Source: an uncultured Clostridia bacterium
GTDB lineage: Bacteria > Bacillota > Clostridia > Christensenellales > Borkfalkiaceae
Reading direction: 5' to 3'
Assembly (NCBI GenBank): GCA_934272745.1
Contig: CAKQSI010000030.1
Location: forward strand, 1-23,766
Length of the DNA: 23,766 nucleotides
In this document: one piece after another, positions 1 to 7,433 of the stretch
How positions within the stretch are numbered: position 1 is the first letter of the stretch
Layout of the letters: every line of letters begins with the position of its first letter
Program-made: the position numbers and the translations under genes
Notes under the pieces: generated by a model
Told to the model about the DNA's origin: nothing
The model's input: the letters and a program-made list of their open reading frames with translations, nothing else
Database searches by the model: none

Positions 1-184
1 AGTTTCCTGCGGCGCCGCGCTCGTCTTTTGAGCCTTATCAACCTTTTTCGTCAACCTGATTCGGTTGTGATTCTTATTCAATTATTTTTTCTACCGGTTA
101 CGCCGGCTTTCGGAGTTCACCTGTTTTCGCCGGACGGCGCGGGTCGGAGTTTTCCCTCAAAATGCAGCCGCATGCCCGGCAAAA

Positions 185-2269
185 TCAGGTCGCCGTATTG
201 AATTTTCCCGTTTTGTACAGCGCGTTCCGCACGATAAAATAAATGGGGAGATTGAGCGCCAGAACGACGGGATAGGCGACGTACTTCACCAGATTGTCCG
301 GTTTATTGAGCGGGACTTCCAAAATCAGCGTAAGCGCGATGATGATCAAAAAGAAATTGAACAGCACGATCAGCGAAGTGATCATGGCGTCTTTCGCGTT
401 CATACGCGGCACCACCAGTTTCTGCGGCGCGACCGCAAGCAGAAGCAAACTTCCGATGGGGAGGATCAGGAAAAGTCCGCCGATGACCAGATATTCGCTT
501 TCCCAACCCACCAGATCTTTGGTGAAGAAATAGGCAAGCGCAAGTTCAATCACCATAAAGACAAACAAAATGCCGAACGTTGCCGCCCGCAGTTTATTCA
601 CGAACAGCAGACTATTTTTTTGCGCGCGATTGGTTGCGGGGCGGTTGCCGACGTAGGTACGTACGCGCATATGGTTTTTGTCCGCAAAGGCGAACACGTC
701 CGAAAAATCGACTTTGCCTTGTTTCTGCTTTTCGGCGGCGGCATAATCCTCGATCCGCTCTTTCTGGTAGGAATCCTCTTTGGCTTCCGCCTGCAAATTC
801 AAAAAGCGGGAAACGCTTTCGTTTCGCTCGTAATCCGCATTTTCGGAAAGGTGTTCTTCTGCTTTTTCCGAAAACAATTGGTTGTTTTTGCCACTTTTCG
901 CCTTTTTTTCGGCTTTTGCGGCGTGCGCCGCGTCAAATTCCTCCCCGTCCTCGGGAAGTCCGTAGGGGAGAAACGCCGCTTCTTCTTTCGCCTGCGGTTC
1001 TGCCGCTGCCGGCTCTTCCGGCTCCGGCGCAGGTTCTTCCGGCTTTTCTTCGGGGAACAGGCGGTTTAAAATCTGCTTGTAATCGCGCTCAACCCGGCTG
1101 TTTTCCTTTTCGCGGTAAAGTTCCGCCTTCGCGGCTTCTTCCTGCAGTCTTGCGCTCAGTTCGTCGTTTTCCTGCTGTTTTTTTGCAAGTTCCTCTTCTT
1201 TCCTGCGCAGTTCGTCGGTTTTTTGCAGGGAAAGGCGCTGCAATTCTTCGTTGGTTTTGGCAATCTCTTCCGCCTCTTTGGAAAGGAAATCTTTCTGCTT
1301 TTGCAGCTCCTCGCTTTCTTCTCTCGTGCGGGCGACAAAGGCGGAATATTCCTCTTTTTCGTTTTTCAGGTCTTCCAGACTCCGGCGTTCTTCTTCCAAC
1401 TGGCGGGAGAGTTCTTCTCTGCGCGCCTCGAACTCGGCAATCATTTTATCCTGTTCTTCTTTGCTTTGGGAAGTGAAAACGCGGGTAGTGGACTGCTTTA
1501 ACAGATTAAAATCCAGTTCGGAAGGCGGGGGGGCGTTCAGATCGTATTCTTTTTCGGAGATCAGCCGATCGATGATGGTGCGGGAATATTCCCATTCCGC
1601 CTGATTCTGTTCGGCAATCTTTCTGCCGGATTCGGTCAGGGCGTAATAACGCCGTCTGCCGCCTGCGGTTTCGCCCACGCCCCAGTAAGAAGTAACGTAA
1701 CCTTCTCTCGTCAGGCGCTTCAGCGCGCTGTAAAGGGTCGGCTGCTTCAATGCGTATCTGCCGTGCGTGCGCTTTTCGATCTCCGCAATAATTTCCAGCC
1801 CGTAGCGGTCGCCTTCGTACAGCGTGCGCAGAACGATCGTGTTGATATGCCCGCGGATCAGATCGCTGCTGATGGCAAGATTTTCGTTTTCTCCGCCTTT
1901 TTTCGTCTTTGCAGAGGATCCTTCTGCCGCGGCTTCGTCATCGCTATTGCCCTCATCGTCGTCCGCGCTATGACCGTACGCTTCGCTCACGCCGCTTTGG
2001 CTGCCATTTCTTTGGTCGCCTCCGGCGATTTTATCCGTTTTTGCAGCGTTTTCTTCTGCAGTATCGTCTTCGCCATCCGCCTCGTCATCGCCGCTCTTGC
2101 GAAATATGCCGGATCCCGTGTTGTAGAAGTCGTTTTTTTCCTCTTCGTCAAAAGAATTATCGTCGCGGTTGCCGTCGTAATTTGCGCCGTACCTGCGGGA
2201 AGAATTCTCCCGATCGTTATCCGATAGGGGATCGTCATCATGAAACCAATCCAATCTTTCGTCGTTCAT
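185..2269 (-). CDS. Membrane-anchored PadR-family regulator with long coiled coil
   Basis: A 694-residue protein in four visible parts. Residues 1-130 are very acidic, low-complexity and rich in D, E, G, N and S. Residues about 131-225 are a PadR winged helix: a helix with YGLEIIAEIEKRT, the recognition region QPTLYSALKRLTREGYV, and the wing GGRRRYYALTESGRK. Residues about 265-400 are a charged heptad-rich coiled coil, followed by a Pro/Glu/Ala linker. Four hydrophobic segments lie at about 562-582, 594-613, 627-650 and 661-680. PadR proteins are normally soluble repressors of 110-180 residues, so this is far longer and should hold its DNA-binding domain at the membrane. The start has GGAAGG eleven bases upstream and a consensus promoter (2300-2328). 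The next minus-strand gene would lie beyond base 1. The PadR fold is clear; ligand, targets and whether the coiled coil is cytoplasmic are inference. Confidence 0.85.
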   Translation of the reverse strand: MNDERLDWFHDDDPLSDNDRENSSRRYGANYDGNRDDNSFDEEEKNDFYNTGSGIFRKSGDDEADGEDDTAEENAAKTDKIAGGDQRNGSQSGVSEAYGHSADDDEGNSDDEAAAEGSSAKTKKGGENENLAISSDLIRGHINTIVLRTLYEGDRYGLEIIAEIEKRTHGRYALKQPTLYSALKRLTREGYVTSYWGVGETAGGRRRYYALTESGRKIAEQNQAEWEYSRTIIDRLISEKEYDLNAPPPSELDFNLLKQSTTRVFTSQSKEEQDKMIAEFEARREELSRQLEEERRSLEDLKNEKEEYSAFVARTREESEELQKQKDFLSKEAEEIAKTNEELQRLSLQKTDELRRKEEELAKKQQENDELSARLQEEAAKAELYREKENSRVERDYKQILNRLFPEEKPEEPAPEPEEPAAAEPQAKEEAAFLPYGLPEDGEEFDAAHAAKAEKKAKSGKNNQLFSEKAEEHLSENADYERNESVSRFLNLQAEAKEDSYQKERIEDYAAAEKQKQGKVDFSDVFAFADKNHMRVRTYVGNRPATNRAQKNSLLFVNKLRAATFGILFVFMVIELALAYFFTKDLVGWESEYLVIGGLFLILPIGSLLLLAVAPQKLVVPRMNAKDAMITSLIVLFNFFLIIIALTLILEVPLNKPDNLVKYVAYPVVLALNLPIYFIVRNALYKTGKFNTAT

Positions 2270-2299
2270 TCGATTTTTACCTTCCGTTAAAGTAATTTC

Positions 2300-2328
2300 A
2301 GTATATCATAGTTGCGAAAAATTGTCAA
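2300..2328 (-). promoter_or_regulatory. Sigma-A-type promoter of the PadR-membrane gene
   Basis: On the minus strand TTGACA (2323-2328), a 17 bp spacer and TATACT (2300-2305) form a near-consensus promoter. The predicted transcript start is about 25 bases upstream of the ATG at 2269, so the gene has its own promoter and a short leader. Confidence 0.8.
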
Positions 2329-2417
2329 ATACAAAATAATATGTCTAACGTAATATTATCCAAAATCTGTAAATTTTAACGCAAACTTGCCGGAAAAAGA
2401 AAATATTCGTAAAGTTA

Positions 2418-2446
2418 TAGACTTTTTTCAAGTTTTATAGTAAAAT
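2418..2446 (+). promoter_or_regulatory. Possible promoter for the metallopeptidase gene
   Basis: TAGACT (2418-2423), 17 bp, then TAAAAT (2441-2446) on the plus strand in an AT-rich stretch. It would give a leader of about 170 bases before the metallopeptidase ATG, holding a possible 38-codon ORF. The match is only moderate. Confidence 0.45.
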
Positions 2447-2487
2447 ACTGACAGGTAAAACAGCTTGTTGCGGCAGAGACTTCAGGC

Positions 2488-2604
2488 ATGGATTTCATTC
2501 GTCATTCTTTGGATTTCCCAGCAGCGTTCTTTTTTCAGGCAAACCAACAACCGCAAAACCTGACGACCGTTTTCGCGCCTGCCGCAAAAGTTTTGGATAT
2601 ATAA
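2488..2604 (+). CDS. Possible small upstream ORF (38 aa)
   Basis: ATG at 2488 opens a frame of 38 codons that starts MDFIRHSLDF and ends KVLDI, with TAA at 2602-2604. The stop overlaps the AAGGAGA ribosome site of the metallopeptidase gene, an arrangement typical of translational coupling. No good ribosome site precedes its own ATG (only CAGAGA about ten bases upstream). It has no recognisable domain. It may be a leader peptide, a small protein, or simply an open stretch in the leader; the coupling geometry is the only positive support. Confidence 0.3.
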   Translation: MDFIRHSLDFPAAFFFQANQQPQNLTTVFAPAAKVLDI

Positions 2605-2620
2605 GGAGAAAAATCATTTT

Positions 2621-3319
2621 ATGGAACAGAAATATAAAGTTGAATACGTTGACAGAAAACCTATCGAAGTAGACCTCAAAGTGGAATATTCGGACAGAAA
2701 GACGCTCAGCGTAGGCGTTCACCCCAAAACCGGCGTCGTCGTCAAAGCGCCGAACGGCTTTCCGGAAGACCGGATTTTGCTTTTTTTACAGAAGCACGAC
2801 GACTGGATCCGCAAGCACGTCGAGAAAAACGAGCAGGAAAAGCACTATTTCGACGACGTAATCAAAGGACAGAAAGCGCTGTACTTAGGCAAAAAAATGC
2901 AGATCGTCCGCGTTTCCGATCAGACGAAGATGACCGACCGTTGGATTGCCGTTAAAAACGGGCAGAACGTTCCGCGCGTCATAAAAAAACTTCTGAAAGA
3001 GGAAGCCGAGCGTATTTTACCGCCCCTTTGCGAAAAATACGCCGAAGAAATGGGCGTCAAGTATCGTTCGGTCAATGTAAAAGACTTCAAAAGTCGCAAC
3101 GGCTGCTGTAGTGCGGAAGGGGATCTGACGTTCTCCTGGCGCATTATCATGACCGACATGCCGCTGGTGGAATACGTCGTCGTGCACGAACTTGCGCACC
3201 TGAAAGAATTCAACCATAGCAAAGAATTCTGGAAAGAGGTGGAAAAGATCATTCCGGACTACAAAAAGCGCAAAAAGGCGCTGGATATGTACCGTTTTAA
3301 GGACTTTTTGTATCGGTAA
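2621..3319 (+). CDS. YgjP/SprT-like M48-type zinc metallopeptidase (DUF45)
   Basis: A 232-residue predicted cytoplasmic protein with no signal peptide. The C-terminal half has the YgjP-like family pattern: FKSRNGCCSAEGDLTFSWRI (about 156-175), then the zinc site VVHELAHL with H189, E190 and H193, and a likely third ligand H199 in FNHS, followed by FWKEVEKIIPDYKKRKKAL. Family members are about 230-240 residues, so it is full length. The start at 2621 follows AAGGAGA (2603-2609). The N-terminus carries a short internal duplication, KVEYVDRK then KVEYSDRK (residues 6-13 and 20-27). The physiological substrate of this family is not established. It stands alone, with a large non-coding gap after it. 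Confidence 0.9.
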   Translation: MEQKYKVEYVDRKPIEVDLKVEYSDRKTLSVGVHPKTGVVVKAPNGFPEDRILLFLQKHDDWIRKHVEKNEQEKHYFDDVIKGQKALYLGKKMQIVRVSDQTKMTDRWIAVKNGQNVPRVIKKLLKEEAERILPPLCEKYAEEMGVKYRSVNVKDFKSRNGCCSAEGDLTFSWRIIMTDMPLVEYVVVHELAHLKEFNHSKEFWKEVEKIIPDYKKRKKALDMYRFKDFLYR

Positions 3320-3651
3320 TTTCGTCTTTTACCGCCGGCGCTTCATTTCGCCGAGCCTTGCGGTTTCCGCAAATATTATGGAGCCTTGCAAGCGGTCGTC
3401 GGCGTCACAACGCCATTTATTATAAGCACCATAAACCACATCATGGGAGATAGGGAGTCGAAACACGCGAAGAATAAAGACAAACTTCCCGATTATAACA
3501 AATAATTTTCCGATTATGGGCAATTTCTCGCTGATTTGGCGGAAATTGGGGGACAATCGCAGACAGCATAAAAACAAAACTACATAAAACAAGGATAACT
3601 CCATTCCCGACGCAGCAAAAACTGTACCGGGAATTTTTATATTTAAATTTA

Positions 3652-3939
3652 TAGGGATTCCATCCCTCACCCTTCCTATCGAAAAGGCGTCTTTTTCGCC
3701 CTTATGTGCGCGGCGCTCGGGCGCCGTACGGGAGGTAACCATCACGCCCGTGGCAAATCATCAAAAAATACGCTCTTTTCGGCGCGCCGGCGTTTTTGCG
3801 GAGAAGAAATCGCCGCTTGCGGCTAGGTTTAGCAAGGCAAACGACCGAAATCGTACCGCTCGTACGATGATGGGAGTAGGTCGCAGCAAAAACTTAATTT
3901 TTCCCGCAAAAATAGGTAGGGTGGCGATTGGAATCCCTA
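3652..3939 (+). repeat. MITE-like element with 28 bp imperfect terminal inverted repeats
   Basis: The left end reads TAGGGATTCCATCCCTCACC and continues to CCTAT. The right end, read on the other strand, is TAGGGATTCCAATCGCCACC continuing to CCTAT. About 23 of 28 positions agree. The interior has the hairpin CGGCGC-TCGG-GCGCCG at 3712-3727 and the segment GGCGTCTTTTTCGCC. No transposase is encoded. A left end is found again at 23691-23766 and a right end at about 9889-9956, so this is a dispersed family. Flanks carry AAATTT on both sides in inverted orientation; no clear target duplication was identified. Confidence 0.7.
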
Positions 3940-4022
3940 ACGAAATTTTAACGAAAACAAAACCACAAAAACGACCTAAAGATTAGGGTAGGAGCGCTTT
4001 AAATGCACATATAGCCATATAA

Positions 4023-4046
4023 ACATAGTACTATGTCAGACATAAT
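4023..4046 (+). repeat. Recurrent palindrome, copy 1
   Basis: ACATAGTACTATGT is a perfect 14 bp palindrome and overlaps a second one, TATGTC-A-GACATA, so three half-sites lie in a row. The 24-base unit is nearly repeated, 22 of 24 bases, on the minus strand inside miaA (12441-12464), and its core recurs in the penicillin-binding protein gene (22278-22290). Confidence 0.6.
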
Positions 4047-4688
4047 ATACTTTAAAGCCATGACTTTGCAATAAAATAGCGCTCAAATGCAGGGATGTGG
4101 CAAATATATTTAACCGCATACGAACGCTTGATCAGCTTGCAATGAAACGCGAACTTTTTCATACAAAGCGATTTCGGGATATCCGGCAGAATACATAGAC
4201 CGAGGAAATTTCCATCCAAAAAGAGCCGGCAGACAAGTAAAAAACGTGCAAAAGCCGATTTTTTATAGTGTTTTATAGACATTTTTTAGAAAGATATTTT
4301 ATAGAAAAACGCAGAGAATTCGCCACAACCTGACGAAAAACAGCGCAAAAACAACCCGGTCGGTTTCATTTTTGGAAAATTGAATTTCATATGGTATTTC
4401 GCACGGAAAAGGATCCTATAAAAACAACCGAGCATTTGGCGAAAACCCCATACAAAAAAAATGAAGCAATTCGTGAATTACGAATAAAGCAATTTACGAA
4501 TTTTCGTTTGATCGCCGGGCGTATCAATTAATCTTTCCAAAGTTTCCGAACAGTCGGCACAACAACTGATCTGATTAAAAAGCCAAGGGATCGATCAACA
4601 AACCCGATAAACGATGAACCGATCAACAACAATCGACTAATTGTCAATAATCATCCACAAATCCGTCCTACCATCTCCGTTTTTGCCC

Positions 4689-4724
4689 TACCACTTCGCA
4701 AAACCTGACTTTTGCGAAGTGGTA
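4689..4724. repeat. Perfect 15 bp stem hairpin
   Basis: TACCACTTCGCAAAA, six-base loop CCTGAC, then the exact reverse complement. It sits in non-coding DNA about 0.9 kb from comEC and 1.4 kb from the metallopeptidase gene. No U-run follows on either strand, so it does not look like a classical terminator. It may be part of an unrecognised RNA or a repeat. Confidence 0.55.
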
Positions 4725-5354
4725 AACAGAGTACAGTTATGTTAAAAAAGCGGGGTTTTACTCCCTTTCTCCTCGGTTTTTTTCGATTTAATGCCCTTTT
4801 CCCCTCGTTTCAGACGATTTTATGCCCACGCATAAATCAATTATTCTTAACAGTCTTTCACGATTTCATTTTCGCTGTGACTTCCTTATTTCAGGCGATT
4901 TTATACTTTTGCGCAGATTCGATAATTTAGCAGCCTTGCACAACTTCGTTATATACTATATCCTCGCCCGAATTACAACCGGGTCGCCAGATCGCACCGC
5001 AAAAATCAATAAAGCGGCTTTATCGCGATACGGGAAAACAATCCATTAGTTTCTGGGAATTTTGCAGATGCAAAAACTCTCCGCATCTACCCGCTTGCGC
5101 ACGAATCGCAGCATTTATACGGCAAAATGACCGCCAAAAACAAACCGAGCCGCTTTTACAGATACAAAACCGTAGCCGATCCCGACAACACGGCAAAAAT
5201 AGCAATTTCCCCCGGTGAAGCCGGTCAAAATTGCTGTCCAAGACGAACTTTACCGCCGTTCGAAAATTTAAAGAGCCGGTATAAGTCCCTGTTTTAAGCC
5301 CCTCTCCCGCGGCGAAAATCCTACGGGCGGGAAATAGGGTTTACTTTATTCCGA

Positions 5355-5434
5355 CATGGTGCGGCGTTGTTCCGGTTCGGAAAGTTCCTGCTTCAAAGCG
5401 CGGATGCGCGTTTTGATATATCTGCGGTCGGTTT
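5355..5434 (-). pseudogene. 80 bp duplicated fragment of hflX
   Basis: Read on the minus strand, these 80 bases match hflX positions 8951-9030 without gaps; I count 5 mismatches (about 94 percent identity). Similarity stops abruptly at both ends. The copy is inverted relative to hflX and about 3.6 kb away. It covers codons for roughly residues 159-184 of HflX, between the G-rich loop and the GTPase domain, so it cannot encode a working product. It is a gene fragment, not a decayed full paralogue, as far as the window shows. Confidence 0.85.
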
Positions 5435-5623
5435 TATCGTTGCGGAACGCGCACATTTCTGTTATATTTAAAGATATAGAAATTTTAACGTTTGCCGCTT
5501 TATCGTATTACCGCGGCTCACATAACGGTTTTATCGTAACCTTTTTATTTTAGCGTTGATTTTGCATTGCGTGCATTACTCTAAATCCTTATTCAAAAAC
5601 TCCCCAGAGCCATCAAAGATCCG

Positions 5624-7309
5624 TCACCCCTGCCCCGAAAGCGCCGTAAGAACCGCGAAAGCGACAAAAAATGAAATCGCAAACACGATCCGCCACTTCC
5701 GTTTCAGATTGAGATTGTACGAAACCGCAAGACACCCGGCATAATACAGCGGCATGGAATAAGTCAGATTCCAACCGGAAATCAGCGCAAAATCGGACGG
5801 GATCTTCCCTATCACTTCGCACAAAAATCCCAGCACCGAAGCCACGACGCGCATCGCCCCGGCAAAACCCGGAATGATCGCCGTCAGAAAAATTCCGATC
5901 ACCATCACCGCGTAATAGACCGAAATAAACGGGATCAGAACCAGATTCAGCAGCGAATTGAGCGGCGCCGCATACGAAAACAGCGCCATCTGCACGGGAA
6001 ACACGCCGATCTGTACCGAAAAGAACACGGACAAACTCTCCGCAATCGCTTTCGGAAGTTTGGAAAACGCCGCGGTAAAGGTCGGCCCGATCACGATCAT
6101 CGACAGCACGCAGGAAAACGACAGCAAAAATCCGTAAGAAAGCAACTGAAAGGGTTCGATCAGCAAAATCGTGACGCCTGCAAGCAGGACGGCGTTCAAC
6201 CGATCGTGCGAAAGACCGATCACGCCGAGCGTTACAGAAGACAAACACATGATGACCGCGCGGACGGAAGAAGGCGTAAACCCGCAGACGCCCGCGTAAA
6301 ACACCAGCAGAATGGTCGGCAGAATCACGCGGAGCGGGTTGCGTTTGGAAAGTTTCCTTAGAAACAGCAGTAAAACCCCGTACAGAAAACCGATATGCAG
6401 ACCGGAAACGGCAAACAGGTGTCCGATACCGAGTTCGCGGAAATGCGCTAAGTCTTCCCTTTCGATCTCCGAAGTGTCGCCGAACAGAATGCCTTTCGCG
6501 ACCGCGCCGCCCTCTTTGGAATAGGTCTTGTCGATCACGTCTTCCGCTAATCGCTTCACGCGGTCGAACGGGTGCGGAGAAATGCCGCCGACTTCAACGT
6601 ATTCCGTGTAAGTCGTCCCCTGATATCGCAGCTTGTTGACCAAGGAATAGTCCGCAAATTCGCCCTCGGTTTCGCGATTCTTCAGCCGGAGATAAACGCG
6701 AACCGCGTCCCCGGGCGAAACGTCCACTCGTTCTTCGCCGAATGCGTAGACAAGCACCCGATAGCCCGTTTTATAAGTCCCACTCGTGCCCAGAAACTTC
6801 ACCCGCTTCAGGACGAAAGAAGTGTAATTTTCGCCGTAGCTCACTTTATCGACCACGCCGTCGGCGTAGTAATTCTGTTCGGGAATGCCTGCGGAAACGT
6901 ACGCGTTCCAGCGAAGAGCCGCAACCGAAGCGGAAGCCAGTGCAAACGCCACCGCAAGCGCCGCCGCGAGTACGCGACGGGAAAGCGGAACTTTCCGTTC
7001 TGAAAAGCAAAGTCCCAAAAACGCGGCAAACACGAGAATGACGGCAAACCCTTTCCCGCTTTGTCCTTTTAAAAAGAACCGGAACGCAAGAATTCCGCAC
7101 ACGCTTCCAAGCGTTGCAAACAGCAACGGACGGAAGTGAAACAGCGGTGCGTCCGGCGTTTGTTTGATCGAGCGATTGCGAAGCGTGCCGCTATGCTTTG
7201 TTTTCATAGCGTCGCGCTCCGCTTGTTCGCCCGGCGCATCGGTTTTCCCGGCTTCCGCCGGCGCGGTTTCCAAGTCCTTCGTATGCAGTTTCTCTTCCCT
7301 GTTTCTCAT
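5624..7309 (-). CDS. comEC: ComEC/Rec2-type DNA uptake channel, lacking metallo-beta-lactamase domain
   Basis: A 561-residue membrane protein of the competence channel that carries single-stranded DNA across the inner membrane. After a hydrophilic N-terminal tail come hydrophobic segments, an OB-like DUF4131 domain (about 145-245), and the multi-helix Competence domain with the family signature GHLFAVSGLHIGF (about 296-308) and TPSSVRAVIM. The protein stops soon after the last helices, with no C-terminal metallo-beta-lactamase domain; full ComEC is usually 700-800 residues. An in-frame ATG at 7363 is rejected as the start because it lies inside the promoter (7352-7380); ATG 7309 has GGAAAGAAG upstream. 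It is divergent from the recombinase gene. No other competence gene is in the window, so uptake ability is not shown. Confidence 0.88.
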   Translation of the reverse strand: MRNREEKLHTKDLETAPAEAGKTDAPGEQAERDAMKTKHSGTLRNRSIKQTPDAPLFHFRPLLFATLGSVCGILAFRFFLKGQSGKGFAVILVFAAFLGLCFSERKVPLSRRVLAAALAVAFALASASVAALRWNAYVSAGIPEQNYYADGVVDKVSYGENYTSFVLKRVKFLGTSGTYKTGYRVLVYAFGEERVDVSPGDAVRVYLRLKNRETEGEFADYSLVNKLRYQGTTYTEYVEVGGISPHPFDRVKRLAEDVIDKTYSKEGGAVAKGILFGDTSEIEREDLAHFRELGIGHLFAVSGLHIGFLYGVLLLFLRKLSKRNPLRVILPTILLVFYAGVCGFTPSSVRAVIMCLSSVTLGVIGLSHDRLNAVLLAGVTILLIEPFQLLSYGFLLSFSCVLSMIVIGPTFTAAFSKLPKAIAESLSVFFSVQIGVFPVQMALFSYAAPLNSLLNLVLIPFISVYYAVMVIGIFLTAIIPGFAGAMRVVASVLGFLCEVIGKIPSDFALISGWNLTYSMPLYYAGCLAVSYNLNLKRKWRIVFAISFFVAFAVLTALSGQG

Positions 7310-7351
7310 TTGCTTCTTTCCGCGTCTTCCCGTAAAATTCTTCTTTTCTCT

Positions 7352-7380
7352 ATCATACACCATTTTTTTGAAATTGCCAA
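7352..7380 (-). promoter_or_regulatory. comEC promoter
   Basis: Minus strand TTGGCA (7375-7380), 17 bp, TATGAT (7352-7357). It predicts a transcript start near 7345 and places the ATG at 7363 upstream of transcription, which is why the start at 7309 is preferred. Confidence 0.65.
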
Positions 7381-7386
7381 CAAAAA

Positions 7387-7415
7387 TTGATTTTTATCAA
7401 AAGATATGCTATACT
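7387..7415 (+). promoter_or_regulatory. Promoter of the recombinase-hflX operon
   Basis: TTGATT (7387-7392), 17 bp, TATACT (7410-7415), ending 18 bases before the ATG at 7434. It is back-to-back with the comEC promoter; the two -35 boxes are separated by only six bases, so the two units may compete or be co-regulated. Confidence 0.7.
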
Positions 7416-7433
7416 TTTTGCAAGCGAGGCGTT

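Larger units (their letters stand above)
3320..5623. other. Gene-poor convergent intergenic region (2.3 kb)
   Basis: Lies between the 3' ends of the metallopeptidase (plus) and comEC (minus). No frame here has a ribosome site plus recognisable protein. It contains the inverted-repeat element at 3652-3939, a recurrent palindrome at 4023-4046, a perfect hairpin at 4689-4724 and an hflX fragment at 5355-5434. Short open frames exist: minus 4052-4282 (76 codons, no ribosome site, very AT-rich), plus 4712-4930 (no ribosome site) and a start-less plus frame at about 4998-5303. I could not support any as a gene. From about 4000 to 4700 the DNA is visibly more AT-rich than the coding parts. Confidence 0.7.

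Noticed and set aside
1..81. A minus-strand frame starting with TTG near 81 or 54 (LTKKVDKAQKTSAAPQET) running off the left edge.
   Set aside because: It looks faintly coding and would follow the PadR gene, but the start codons are TTG without a good ribosome site and only 18-27 codons are visible.
3329..3745. 138-codon minus-strand frame after the metallopeptidase.
   Set aside because: It crosses the left end of the inverted-repeat element, has no ribosome site and resembles no protein.
3750..3986. 78-codon plus-strand frame inside the inverted-repeat element.
   Set aside because: It is basic, low in hydrophobic residues, has no ribosome site, and runs through the right terminal repeat; best read as non-coding.
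4052..4282. 76-codon minus-strand frame.
   Set aside because: AT-rich region, no ribosome site or promoter, no recognisable domain.
7164..7433. N-terminal extension of the recombinase to 7164.
   Set aside because: It would overlap comEC on the other strand and cross both promoters; the extended part has no domain.
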